A program made the translations under genes and the position numbers. Shown piece by piece: positions 53,873-62,941 of a DNA stretch of 64,000 bases. Within the stretch, counting starts at the first letter, position 1; the number at the start of each line of letters is the position of its first letter. Source of the DNA: KBS-96 sp964247975 (GTDB lineage Bacteria; Acidobacteriota; Terriglobia; Bryobacterales; Bryobacteraceae); the NCBI GenBank assembly GCA_964247975.1, contig CAXTWH010000025.1:1-64000 (forward strand), in the 5' to 3' direction. The notes under the pieces were generated by a model. It ran no database searches and was not told the origin of the DNA. It worked only from the letters and a program-made list of their open reading frames with translations.

Positions 53873-54418
53873 TTACGATGAAGCAGAATACGTTCGGACC
53901 GATTCTGGTCCGCGCTTGCGGAACGGCAGACGGTTCGGCGGCGCGCTGGCAACTACTCGGATGTAAGCCATATACAGCACAATTGCCAAGTTTATGAGCA
54001 GCAGCGCCCAATGCAGAAGTGTCGGATGCTCAATCACCTGCAAAATCTCCCAGGGAAGATACAGAGCGCCGGAAAGTAAGGCAAAATATTCGGCCCAAAC
54101 GCGACGGTTCCACAGGCCGTAAGCTTCCGTAAAACGGACAATGGTGTAAGTCACGCAAACGCTTGCATAAGTCCAGAGCCGCGCATCAGTCACGCCTGCC
54201 GCCGCGCGGAGTATTGCATGCGAAAGTCTCCGGTCTGGATTCAAGTGCAGATGCACAATGAAATTTTCGGCTTCCAGTTGAACGTCCCGGTGGAGCAAAG
54301 TAAGCAGGCCCAAGCCAATCAACAGCACAGCCACGCCTTTAGCCGCTTCGAGGGTAGCAATCGCTCGCAGGGTAGTTGCGCTGGATCGTTTGTCAATTGA
54401 TTCCGGTTCTGCTTGCAT
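53873..54418 (-). CDS. DUF2127-family integral membrane protein
   Basis: A 181-residue protein with four hydrophobic segments, starting about residues 26, 80, 110 and 135. ATLEAAKGVAVLLIGLGLLT at the first helix, then TYTIVRFTEAYGLWNRRVWA, and EYFALLSGALYLPWEI match the DUF2127 pattern. The function is unknown. It converges on the gene at 52470. The C-terminal tail is basic and Ser-rich. Confidence 0.75.
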   Translation of the reverse strand: MQAEPESIDKRSSATTLRAIATLEAAKGVAVLLIGLGLLTLLHRDVQLEAENFIVHLHLNPDRRLSHAILRAAAGVTDARLWTYASVCVTYTIVRFTEAYGLWNRRVWAEYFALLSGALYLPWEILQVIEHPTLLHWALLLINLAIVLYMAYIRVVASAPPNRLPFRKRGPESVRTYSASS

Positions 54419-54573
54419 ACGGGTGCTGCTTTTGTCCTGCTACAGATGTTTGACTGTTCTCCTGTTAGAGAGAACAGGAAGCAGAATCATCACAAGCATA
54501 CCTTGACGCTGATGAGAATTTATTCCAAGCAGCAGATTGGTGATAAAACTAGCCCAGTTTAAGAAAGCTATCT

Positions 54574-54949
54574 ATGCGATTTTCTTCCGTTTACTCGCGA
54601 TTTCCTTTATGTTTTGGTTTGATGTTCAGCGCGTTTGCCGGTTCTGTGTGTTGGGCGCAGGGCGCGGAACAATCTTCTACGACCTGTACGGTTACGGAGA
54701 TTGGACCGCTAAGCGCTAACTTTACAGATGTGCCGGCCATCTCATGATAAAGAACAGATTATCGGCGAAATCGGCATTGGCGCCGGAGGCACTGTGTATC
54801 ACGCGGCAATTTGGGAAAATGGGCAGATCACCGATCTGGGACCTAGCACGGCTAAAACAATCAACAACAAAGGCCAGGTTGCCGGAACCTCTAACAATCG
54901 GGCGGTTCTCTGGGAGAAGGGCCAAGTAACGGATCTGGAAAGCGGCTGA
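54574..54949 (+). pseudogene. Extracellular HAF-repeat protein, broken
   Basis: From ATG 54574 a signal-peptide-like start (MRFSSVYSRFPLCFGLMF, then AGSVCWAQG) runs into a CTVTEIGPLSANFTDVPAI segment and TGA at about 54744. Similarity resumes in another frame as EQIIGEIGIGAGGT, YHAAIWENGQITDLG, TINNKGQVAGTSN and AVLWEKGQVTDLE before a TGA at 54947. The repeated xxxW(E/K)xGQ(I/V)TDLG...INxxGQVxG pattern is the HAF repeat of exported proteins. Only about two repeats survive against several in intact members. At least one frameshift and two stops, so non-functional. Confidence 0.78.
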
Positions 54950-55003
54950 CCTGCACAATAATTCATCCGGCGGCCCACACTCCATTCCGCTTTACGGACT
55001 CGG

Positions 55004-55846
55004 TTATTGAGGGCTCAGATTAACCGCTGTATATTTCGCTCCGTCAAACTTGAAACGACTCACAGTGACGCGTTCAGTCTTGGTGCTGTTCGCGTTCTTT
55101 GCCGGCAGATAAGCTCTTTTTGTCAGAAGCAGTTCATAATAATCGCCTGATATCTGCTGCGTGTCGAGAGTGGCATCAAAAGCAACGCAATCCCGGGGAG
55201 GGCCGCTTGCATTGTTTGGATCTAAACCGCACATATAAAGCAATTGGCCGGAAAAGATTTCGGCAAAGCGGCGACCCTGCGGAACAAGTATCGAAATGCT
55301 TTGATCTACCCACCCTTGCGCGCCGGAGCCGGTGACCATCGCAATGCCGAACCGCTTCGGTCCAATCGGCTGAAGGTAGACGGTTGGAGGACGTCCGAAC
55401 GTGCCGTATTCTCCTAACTGCAAATCACTAGCCTGTACGCACCATCCACTCGAACATTCTTCAAAAACAGTAATTCCAAGAAGAATTCCGCAGAAATGGC
55501 AGCCGTAGTTTTCGGAATCTGTGGACGGAACGGCCCATGTCACCAATAAGTGCCTGCGATAATTTTCTTCCTGGTAGGGCATGTCCAGTAGTGGATAAAC
55601 GTTTACGGCATTCGGCCATGAACTCGGATATTTACTGCTCCGTTTTGGCCGCCAAGACTCAACCATAAACGAGTTATAGGAGCCGTATAGAAAAGTCATC
55701 GCCTGAGACAGGCTGTACGGACCCGGAAGGCTCGGAGCGGCAGCTTGCGATCGGGATGGCTGTGCAGCAGAGCAGGTAAGCGATCCGAAAACAAGAGAAA
55801 CTATCGCCGCCGCTAATTGAAGCCTTCGTGAATAACACATCACCAT
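55004..55846 (-). CDS. Exported protein of unknown function
   Basis: A 280-residue protein with an N-terminal signal (MVMCYSRRLQLAAAIVSLVF to about 27). The mature part is Tyr/Pro/Ser-rich with about seven cysteines (GCHFCG, EECSSGWC, MCGLD, RDCVAF), suggesting disulfides. No family was recognised. It converges on the broken HAF-repeat gene. Coding quality looks good through its length (no frameshift), supporting a real gene. Confidence 0.65.
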   Translation of the reverse strand: MVMCYSRRLQLAAAIVSLVFGSLTCSAAQPSRSQAAAPSLPGPYSLSQAMTFLYGSYNSFMVESWRPKRSSKYPSSWPNAVNVYPLLDMPYQEENYRRHLLVTWAVPSTDSENYGCHFCGILLGITVFEECSSGWCVQASDLQLGEYGTFGRPPTVYLQPIGPKRFGIAMVTGSGAQGWVDQSISILVPQGRRFAEIFSGQLLYMCGLDPNNASGPPRDCVAFDATLDTQQISGDYYELLLTKRAYLPAKNANSTKTERVTVSRFKFDGAKYTAVNLSPQ

Positions 55847-55896
55847 TCAATTAGTGCGGCGCTGAGCAGTAGTTCTCTAACGTCGACTTTGCTAAG

Positions 55897-57084
55897 TTAA
55901 AACTGATTCACTTGCTTTTCTAGCTGCCGGACATCCAGCGCCGTTTTATAAACAAGAACATGAGGCGGCACAGCGGTTAAGTCATCCCGACTACAACGGA
56001 GTTCTTCGGAAATTGTCAGCAGATAACGTGTTGCTCCGGTTTGCACAATTTGTTCCAAACGCATAGCCAGAAAGCGAGGCGTCCAGAAGCCCAGCAGTTC
56101 CAGATAAACTGGCTCCTGGCCGGGCGCTTGCGCGACCAGATCAGGCACCCACGAGTTTCCGCCTCCGTCCAGCACTTCGCGGCAGCGTTCGAGGATTGCG
56201 GTTCGCTCCTGTTTATTCCAGTCCGTCAACACTTTGTCTAGGTCAGGCCGACCGTAAGAATTTTTTGCAGCAAATGAAGATTGAAGCTGTTTCTGCTCGC
56301 TCGTGAGTTCGTAGAAAACCGGCCCGTTCCGGCCGGCAATCTCCGCCCGCATCTGCCAGCCGGTGCATTGCAGAAGCGCAGGCAGAAACACAGCCATTTG
56401 AATGCCGTATTTTTGCGAGCGGTGAAACAACGACACGGGGCCATCAAGCGTAATCGTATAGCCCGTGGCGGCATTTCCGAAAATGGTGTGAATCAAGCGA
56501 TAAGCTTTAATCGCATCAAAAAGCTGCCGATAGCCTGCTGCGTTTTGCGGTTTGAGTTGGATTGTCATCTGCTGACAGCGGTACAACAAGGCTTGCGCCT
56601 GCGCCAGGTTGTAGCCGTTTAACAGATCAAGGGCGCTGACTTCTTCGAAGGTTGTTAACTGCTGGTTTTGGGACAAGTCCGCATAAAGACCGGTGGCAAT
56701 GTCTTCGGGGCGGCACTGCAATTCCTGCGCGGCTTGAGCGAATACCTGTTCGCGCATAGCGTTCTCGCGGACCGGATGCAGATTTCGCGCCTGCCGAAAC
56801 ACGGCTTCCCGGATTTTGGCAGGCTCCGCAACGCTTGTTACCGCAAACTCGCAGCGATCAAGCAGCAGCTTGGTTAAGCCGCGCACCAACCGATAGTTGG
56901 GATCGCTGCCGGTAAATTCTTCGAGCGATTCTTCCAGTTGAAAGCGGCGATAACCTCGGTGTCGCGCAACTAGGGCAATCAGTTCCGCCGCGCGTTCCAG
57001 CAGCAGAGAATCGTTGGGCTTAATGAAGCGAGGCTCGATGCGGGAACCGCGCTGCCAACTCATGGCCAGATCGGCGGTCAGCAT
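55897..57084 (-). CDS. DUF790 nuclease, Bax1-like partner of XPB helicase
   Basis: The 395-residue protein matches DUF790, the family of archaeal Bax1, a nuclease that binds XPB. MLTADLAMSWQRGSRIEPRF at the start, LYADLSQNQQLTTFE, ALDLLNGYNLAQAQALLYRC and an IVQTGATRYLLTISEEL end are typical. The C-terminal half contains nuclease-like elements (SWVPDLVAQAPG then YLELLGFWTP, a D...E-x-L pattern as in PD-(D/E)xK folds). It follows the XPB-like helicase by 1 bp. In archaea the pair unwinds and cuts damaged DNA; this function here is inference from the conserved pairing. Confidence 0.85.
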   Translation of the reverse strand: MLTADLAMSWQRGSRIEPRFIKPNDSLLLERAAELIALVARHRGYRRFQLEESLEEFTGSDPNYRLVRGLTKLLLDRCEFAVTSVAEPAKIREAVFRQARNLHPVRENAMREQVFAQAAQELQCRPEDIATGLYADLSQNQQLTTFEEVSALDLLNGYNLAQAQALLYRCQQMTIQLKPQNAAGYRQLFDAIKAYRLIHTIFGNAATGYTITLDGPVSLFHRSQKYGIQMAVFLPALLQCTGWQMRAEIAGRNGPVFYELTSEQKQLQSSFAAKNSYGRPDLDKVLTDWNKQERTAILERCREVLDGGGNSWVPDLVAQAPGQEPVYLELLGFWTPRFLAMRLEQIVQTGATRYLLTISEELRCSRDDLTAVPPHVLVYKTALDVRQLEKQVNQF

Positions 57085-57085
57085 T

Positions 57086-58480
57086 TCAAAAGTCCTGGAT
57101 TGAGCCGCGCTGAAAAGCCTGCGTTTCGCTCCGCCGCTGGCTGATCCATTCTTCGGTGGTGTCGATTGTTACCACTTCGTACAACACGGCTTCTTTATCG
57201 GGCTGTTTGCGCAGGATACGGCCTAGGCGTTGAATATGTTCGCGCGAAGATCCGGAACCGGACAACACAATCGCCACAGCCGCTTCCGGAATGTTCACGC
57301 CTTCGTTCAGCACCTTTGACGTAGCAAGCGCCAGCACGTCGCCGTGCTGAAAAGCATCAAGCCAGGCACGCCGTTCCTTGATGCCGGTTTCGTGGGTAAT
57401 GGCAGGAATGCAGAACTGCTCGGACAAGCGATACACCATTTCATTTTCCGCCGTGAAGATCAGCGTTCGATCGCGCCGATGCCGCAATAATAATTCAGAT
57501 AAAACTCGAATTTTTGCCTCGGTTCCCAAAGCCACGCGCTTTGATTCGCGGTAAGCCGCCATAGCGCGGCGGCCCGCTTCCGAACGGGCGCTCATCTGCA
57601 CAAAACGCTCCCACCCGGGCAGACTGCCGAGGCTGATGCGCTCTTCCTGCAGGAACTGCCGAAGGATCATGCGTTCTTGTTCATAGCGGGTCCGTTCTTC
57701 GGCGGAAAGATCCACCCGAATCTGCTCAATACGGTAATCAGCCAAATACGCGCCCGCAAGATCCTGGGCTTCGCGCCGGTAAACAGTGGGGCCAATCAGT
57801 TGGGTTAGTGCCTGGTCTTCGCCATCGGCGCGCTCCGGCGTGGCGCTTAATCCCAATCGGAAAGGAGCCAGGGAAAGCTCAGCCGCATAGCGATGAATGC
57901 TGCTCGGCAGATGATGGCACTCATCAAAGATTAATAAGCCGAAGCGATTGCCTAAGCGTTCCATTACGCGAAAAGCGGAAGCGTAAGTGGAAATGGTGAT
58001 CGCGCCGATTTCGAAATAGCCGCCGCCGAGCAGCCCGATTTCAGCCGCAAAACTCGATAACAGAAGATCGTACCATTGATTCATCAGGTCCAAAGTAGGC
58101 ACCACAACCAGCGTGGAACGGCGGCAAAGCGAGATAGCCATCTGCGCCACCAGGCTTTTACCGGCGCCGGTCGGCAGCACAATCACGCCGCGGCGTTTGG
58201 CCTGACGCCAAGCAGCAATAGCTTCCTGCTGATAAGGCCGCGGCTCGGTGGTGATCTTTAAGGTGAAGTCAAATTCCTGGTAATCGCGGGCTTGGTCCTG
58301 ATAAGAAATCTGTTGGCGAGTCCAGGCGGTCAGAATGTCGGCATAAGCCCAGGCCGGAGCGCGCCATCGCTGTACGCGCTCGTCCCAGCAGAACGCAGGA
58401 GGCACGGAAGCAGAAGAGGCTGCGCCTTCGAGCAGCAGCGTGCCAGCGTCGAATTGCAGTTGGAAAGGAGCTTCGGACAT
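57086..58480 (-). CDS. XPB-like (RAD25 family) SF2 DNA helicase
   Basis: A 464-residue helicase of the XPB type. An N-terminal damage-recognition-like domain spans about 1-78, then EPRPYQQEAIAAW, Walker A LPTGAGKS (to 109), the DEAH-type box DECH (186-189), and SATPERADGED (motif III followed by the region of the XPB RED motif). There the central acidic residue is Ala (R-A-D). Motif VI is HIQRLGRILRK. The length is that of minimal archaeal XPB. Its start is 4 bp after the amidase stop, and DUF790/Bax1 follows by 1 bp, so the three are probably one transcript. Confidence 0.9.
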   Translation of the reverse strand: MSEAPFQLQFDAGTLLLEGAASSASVPPAFCWDERVQRWRAPAWAYADILTAWTRQQISYQDQARDYQEFDFTLKITTEPRPYQQEAIAAWRQAKRRGVIVLPTGAGKSLVAQMAISLCRRSTLVVVPTLDLMNQWYDLLLSSFAAEIGLLGGGYFEIGAITISTYASAFRVMERLGNRFGLLIFDECHHLPSSIHRYAAELSLAPFRLGLSATPERADGEDQALTQLIGPTVYRREAQDLAGAYLADYRIEQIRVDLSAEERTRYEQERMILRQFLQEERISLGSLPGWERFVQMSARSEAGRRAMAAYRESKRVALGTEAKIRVLSELLLRHRRDRTLIFTAENEMVYRLSEQFCIPAITHETGIKERRAWLDAFQHGDVLALATSKVLNEGVNIPEAAVAIVLSGSGSSREHIQRLGRILRKQPDKEAVLYEVVTIDTTEEWISQRRSETQAFQRGSIQDF

Positions 58481-58484
58481 TGAA

Positions 58485-59894
58485 TCAAATCACGCTTACG
58501 CCGGGAGGCGCGGGAAACGGACCACGTGCTTCTTCCAGTTTAGTGGCTAATTCCAGCAAAAGTTCCTCATCGTAAGGGCGGCCTACCAGTTGAATGCCGC
58601 AGGGTAAGCCATCCTCATCGAAGCCGAACGGAACCACCATGCCGGGCATTCCGAATAAGTTAAAAGGCGTCAAAGGAGCCATTGCTTCAAACAAGCTAAT
58701 GTTTCTGATGGGAGTGTGCCAGTTGCGGGTTCGATGCGGAAATGCAGTGACACCGCAAGCAGGCAGCAGCAGAACCCGATGTGTTTTCATCTGCGCCAGC
58801 AGCGCGGAGCGCAGACGATCGCGCAAAGCAAGGTTAGCCAGCGTTGAGGCCACAGTGGGTTCAGGCTCATTCAGTGCAATGTTGAGAAGCTCGGTGCCGG
58901 TCCAGTGCAACTGGTCTTCTTTTCCGGCCAGCGAAGCCTGGGTAACACGCGAATAAAGCTGCCCGAAAAAGAACCACCACAGATTCGTGGCGCGTTCCAG
59001 GCCATGTGGGCGAAAAGCTTCGGTGATGAAGCCAAGATCATCAAAAGCAGCCGCTGCGCGATTCACTGCGGCAATCATGGCAGTTTGCACCGGCGTACCA
59101 AGCCAAGTTTCCATGAAACCGATGCGGAGCGAGCCTTTGCGGAAAGGTTCAAGGTCCGGCGCATCAAGCGGCATAGGCGTGGAGAAAGGGTCGGCAGTGT
59201 CGTATTGCGCCAGCACTGCGAACAAAGCTTTCACATCAGCAGCGGTACGAGCCATCGGCCCAATTACCCCAAGAAGTCCGCCGGGATGAGCAATGGGCGG
59301 CACATGGCCCGCGGCTGAAACACGGCCCGGCGTTGGCTTTAAACCGGCAATGCCGCAGCAGTGAGCAGGAAACCGAATCGAGCCGCCGCCATCACTACCC
59401 ATGCCGCCAGCGGAACAGAACGCGGCAATAGCTGCTGCCTCGCCGCCGCTGGAGCCTCCCGCGGTACGAGCATGGTTCCAAGGATTGTTTGTCGGGCCGA
59501 TGATCCGATTGTCGGTTTCATAGTTCATCAGAAATTCCGGGCAACTGGTTTTTCCGATAATGATGGCTCCAGCGTTTCTTAACAACTTTACGCAGGTGGC
59601 ATCATCAGCAGGGCGCGACTCGCGATTCAGAACGCTGCCGCAGAAGGTTGGGGAACCGGCAATGTCGAGACTGTCCTTGATCGTCACAGGAATGCCTTCC
59701 AAAGGACGGGCCTGATCATCGTTTAAAAGCGATTGCGACTGATGCGCTTCGCCGCGAGCCTGTTCAAAATAGGTGGCGATGAAAGCGTTGATGGAAGGAT
59801 TCTGCGCTTCGATCTGCGCAATGATGTGTTCAATCAATTCAGGCGCGGAGATTTGACGCGAGGCAAGGGCGGAACGAAGCTGAAGGAGAGTCAC
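58485..59894 (-). CDS. Amidase-signature family hydrolase
   Basis: A 469-residue amidase with the Ser-cisSer-Lys triad. The Lys is in PVTIKDSLDIAG, the Gly/Ser-rich motif is TAGGSSGGEAAAIAAF with the cis-Ser, and the nucleophile Ser is in GSDGGGSIRFPA. Similar proteins are aryl-acylamidases or GatA relatives. No gatB or gatC is next to it, and the loop composition does not settle the substrate. The gene lies 11 bp after the rpsU terminator and just upstream of the XPB-like helicase. Confidence 0.88.
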   Translation of the reverse strand: MTLLQLRSALASRQISAPELIEHIIAQIEAQNPSINAFIATYFEQARGEAHQSQSLLNDDQARPLEGIPVTIKDSLDIAGSPTFCGSVLNRESRPADDATCVKLLRNAGAIIIGKTSCPEFLMNYETDNRIIGPTNNPWNHARTAGGSSGGEAAAIAAFCSAGGMGSDGGGSIRFPAHCCGIAGLKPTPGRVSAAGHVPPIAHPGGLLGVIGPMARTAADVKALFAVLAQYDTADPFSTPMPLDAPDLEPFRKGSLRIGFMETWLGTPVQTAMIAAVNRAAAAFDDLGFITEAFRPHGLERATNLWWFFFGQLYSRVTQASLAGKEDQLHWTGTELLNIALNEPEPTVASTLANLALRDRLRSALLAQMKTHRVLLLPACGVTAFPHRTRNWHTPIRNISLFEAMAPLTPFNLFGMPGMVVPFGFDEDGLPCGIQLVGRPYDEELLLELATKLEEARGPFPAPPGVSVI

Positions 59895-59905
59895 AATTTA
59901 AGAAT

Positions 59906-59933
59906 AAAAGGCAGAACATTTGTTCTGCCTTTT
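59906..59933. terminator. Rho-independent terminator downstream of rpsU
   Basis: A perfect 13-bp stem, left arm AAAAGGCAGAACA and right arm TGTTCTGCCTTTT, with a TT centre (in practice a four-base loop). It lies 17 bp beyond the minus-strand rpsU stop and separates that gene from the amidase operon. The A and T tracts would allow function in either direction. Confidence 0.88.
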
Positions 59934-59950
59934 AATTACAACTGGATAAC

Positions 59951-60148
59951 TTATTCGATTTCGCGCGGACGCTTTTTACGGTTGCGCTTGCGGGCGAGTG
60001 CTTCTTTTTGACGGCGCTTTTCACCGGGTTTCAAGTAGAAGGAGTGACGCTTGATTTCTTTTACAATGTCTTCCTGCTGCACTTTGCGCTTAAAGCGGCG
60101 CAGGGCACTCTCCAGGGTTTCCCCATCTTGGAGATGGACTTCTGCCAA
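59951..60148 (-). CDS. rpsU: 30S ribosomal protein bS21
   Basis: A 65-residue, very basic small-subunit protein. AEVHLQDGETLESALRRFKR is the bS21 N-terminus. KKVQQEDIVKEIKRH-type sequence (here KVQQEDIVKEIKRHSFYLKP) and a KRRQKEALARKRNRKK tail confirm it. bS21 helps in translation initiation near the anti-Shine-Dalgarno region. Its own terminator is just downstream. Confidence 0.95.
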   Translation of the reverse strand: MAEVHLQDGETLESALRRFKRKVQQEDIVKEIKRHSFYLKPGEKRRQKEALARKRNRKKRPREIE

Positions 60149-60319
60149 ACGAATTCACCACCTTCCGGCCAAACTTGTTTTCCTACGAATTTTTCAGTAT
60201 ACCGCGTTCCTGTGTCTTCTGTAAGACTGAATGTTTTCGCACGTTCGAGTGAACCGGCGTACAAATCCGGGTGATGTGGCGGACCTGCTTGATTTGGTAT
60301 ACTCCAGTTGCTGGCGCTT

Positions 60320-60586
60320 ATGGCCCAATACCGTTTAGGTGATGTGATTGACGACCACTGTATTAAGTGCCGTCGCCTCACTAATCATTCCATTGTTTCA
60401 CTTTCGGGAGACCAGGCGGCTAAGGTTCGCTGCCGCACTTGTTATCACGATCACGATTACCGGCACGAACAGGCTCCTCCGTCCAAGAAGGAGTTGAAAA
60501 GGCTGGCCGCTGCGGCAGCGGCAATTGATTCCGGCAACTCGCCCGAAGAGTCAACAGAATCAACTCCGCTCGATCAGCAGGCTTAA
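60320..60586 (+). CDS. Small zinc-ribbon-like protein
   Basis: An 88-residue protein from ATG 60320 (open from 60308). Two CxxC knuckles, DHCIKCRR and RCRTCYHD, 21 residues apart, indicate a zinc ribbon. The C-terminal half is Ala/Ser/Glu/Pro-rich and probably disordered. Such proteins are seen next to rpsU-like loci in related genomes by general impression only. Function unknown; divergent from rpsU. Confidence 0.7.
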   Translation: MAQYRLGDVIDDHCIKCRRLTNHSIVSLSGDQAAKVRCRTCYHDHDYRHEQAPPSKKELKRLAAAAAAIDSGNSPEESTESTPLDQQA

Positions 60587-60598
60587 TTTCAAGGTTGG

Positions 60599-62851
60599 TT
60601 AGTGAGTGTTTAACTCATCTTCCAGTTCTTTCATAACCTCGCCGCTAACACCGTTGCGCAGATCGCGTTGCAACCTCCGTAAGGCAATACCGACCACATC
60701 GCGATGATGAAGTTTCGCGCCTAGCGCGTCGCCGGAACTCAACCGTAGCCAGAGTTCATGCAGACGATCTACATCTTCGGGCCACAAACGGGGCGGATGC
60801 GGCCCCAGGTTGACATACGTGGAAGGCCGGTCAGGCGTGATAATTTCAAGCGAGAATGGATGCCGCGGCTCAGGCAAACGCTCCCAGGCAAGACCGATGC
60901 GGCGAGCCAGTTCATCGGACGACATGCGAGGAGACACGCCGGTAACTAAGCGAGTGGCTTTGAGTTTGTCGGCAGTCTGCACCAAAGCGTCGAATGGATC
61001 CAGGGCAGGAACCACCAGCAGTTCTACCGGCTTGCCTTCTTTTTCGGCAATGGAAACTACTTCCGAGAACAAGGCTTGTTCATCAAGTCCGAAAATTTGC
61101 GCTTGTGATAATTCATACTCGCTATCCGGCGCGGTGGGGCGCACAGTCATCACCACCACATCATGGCGGCGTAGATTTGTTTTCTGCAGACTGCGGCGCA
61201 GATGAGCCATGTTATGCAGCGTGCGCACAGCCACCAGCACGCAGCCAGGACGCGCATGTAGCGAAGCAGCACCGACCTGCGCTTGCTGGTCAAGATTGAA
61301 TTCTTCCAATCCTTTTTCCACGGCAATTGCTCTTAACTTGTTGCGGCGCGCATTGACGCGTTCAGAAATGGTGAAAACAATAAAAAAGATAATGGTGAAG
61401 CCGATGCCGAATTTTGTAGCGTATTCCTTGGAAAACAGATTGGCAATCGCGGTGGCAATCAGAATCACAGTGGTAATTCCTAAACCAATCGGAATTTCCG
61501 TTTTGCCGATATGGATGTTCCCAGGAAATTTATATTCCTGGTCGTGCCGCTGGTAGCGCAAAACCAGAACGCCTACCGCTTTAAAAACGAAGCTCCATAC
61601 AACTCCAAACGCATAAGCTTCGCCCAGAACATAAACATCGCCGCGACTCAGCAGGATGGTCAGAATCTGGAGTACGGTAACTAGATTGATGATGCGAAAC
61701 GTGGTGCCGAAGCGGTTATGCGGCTTCCGGAACCAATCGAGCAGCACGCCATCTTCGGCCACGCGGTTCAGCACGCCGTTTGCGCCGATCAGGGACGTAT
61801 TCACCGCGCCGGAAAGAATCAGCACGCCTACGACCACCACAAACACATGAAACAGCAGCCGCAGCATGGGCGGTCCGGCCAAATTCATAGCCAAGCCGCC
61901 AATCAGGTTATCAACGTAGCTTCTGCGAACATCATCGGGAATGATCATCACCGAAAATAGCGTAATCAGGCCGGTGGAGAAGATGGCGTATAAACAAACA
62001 ATTAAACCTGTAATCTTCAGGTTCTTCATCTTCGGATAGGCGATTTCGCGATAAACCTGGGCAAGAGTTTCAAACCCGCTCATCGAAAGCAGCGAGTGGC
62101 CGAAGGCAATGGTGATAGCGACAATCGGGATGGTGGGCCAGATGGTGCCTTTAAACCAGCCCAAAGCGTCCTCGTGAAAGTGAAGGTTGGCGGGCGTAGG
62201 CGGAGGCGGAAAATTCCATGCGCCCCGCGTAAAAATCGTCACCAGACACCAAGCAATCAGAATCACAACCATCACCGTGGTGATCTGCATGATACGCAGA
62301 GCCTGGCCGCTTGATTCTTCGATTCCTTTGATGTTGGACCACCAGAAATACAGCGTGACAATTACCGCAAAAAAAGCGGCAAACGTGTTAGGGTCCAGAC
62401 GAATTGTCTGATGAGCCACTTCCATCAGCTCGTTAAAAAGCCGGCCTAAATACTGGCCGGCGCTCACCACGCTGATAGGTCCCGTCAGGATGTAATCAAA
62501 AACCAGGGAAGAAACAGAAAGCCGGGCTAAAACCGGCCCCATACTATCTCGAACAACGACGTAAACGCCGCCCCGCACAAACATGCCGCAGCTTTCCGCG
62601 TAAACGGCGCGCACGGCGAAGCTGAAGATCATGACTGCCAGAACATACCAGGCAGCGGATTTTCCGATCGCGTGTTCGGCAATACCCCCGGCATAAAACA
62701 TAGAAGAGGCCAGGTCGCTTAAAACGATGGCTGCGCCTCGCCAAAAACTGATAAATGATAAAGCGACCGTAGTAGCAATCACTACCTTGGCAGTGGTAGC
62801 CGCTTTGGAGTGATCAGCCGTTGCTGCGGCGTGGTTTGAATCTGATTGCAT
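60599..62851 (-). CDS. APC-superfamily amino acid permease with USP-like cytosolic tail
   Basis: A 750-residue transporter. The N-terminal ~490 residues have 12-13 hydrophobic helices: the first starts at VVIATTVALSFISF, and GGVYVVVRDSMGPVLARL and FDYILTGPISVVSAGQYLG are typical APC segments. The C-terminal ~240 residues are cytosolic with repeated universal-stress-protein-like features (PGCVLVAVRTLHNMAHLRRS, VVMTVRPT, VELLVVPALDPFDALV). The substrate is not predictable. It stands alone on the minus strand. Tails of this type may bind nucleotides and gate transport. Confidence 0.88.
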   Translation of the reverse strand: MQSDSNHAAATADHSKAATTAKVVIATTVALSFISFWRGAAIVLSDLASSMFYAGGIAEHAIGKSAAWYVLAVMIFSFAVRAVYAESCGMFVRGGVYVVVRDSMGPVLARLSVSSLVFDYILTGPISVVSAGQYLGRLFNELMEVAHQTIRLDPNTFAAFFAVIVTLYFWWSNIKGIEESSGQALRIMQITTVMVVILIAWCLVTIFTRGAWNFPPPPTPANLHFHEDALGWFKGTIWPTIPIVAITIAFGHSLLSMSGFETLAQVYREIAYPKMKNLKITGLIVCLYAIFSTGLITLFSVMIIPDDVRRSYVDNLIGGLAMNLAGPPMLRLLFHVFVVVVGVLILSGAVNTSLIGANGVLNRVAEDGVLLDWFRKPHNRFGTTFRIINLVTVLQILTILLSRGDVYVLGEAYAFGVVWSFVFKAVGVLVLRYQRHDQEYKFPGNIHIGKTEIPIGLGITTVILIATAIANLFSKEYATKFGIGFTIIFFIVFTISERVNARRNKLRAIAVEKGLEEFNLDQQAQVGAASLHARPGCVLVAVRTLHNMAHLRRSLQKTNLRRHDVVVMTVRPTAPDSEYELSQAQIFGLDEQALFSEVVSIAEKEGKPVELLVVPALDPFDALVQTADKLKATRLVTGVSPRMSSDELARRIGLAWERLPEPRHPFSLEIITPDRPSTYVNLGPHPPRLWPEDVDRLHELWLRLSSGDALGAKLHHRDVVGIALRRLQRDLRNGVSGEVMKELEDELNTH

Positions 62852-62941
62852 TACAAATAGCGACTTATTAGCCGCGCGAACATACTAGCGACATTGTACT
62901 GAATGCGCCCGCATTTCCCTGATGAGAAAATAAGCTAGGCA

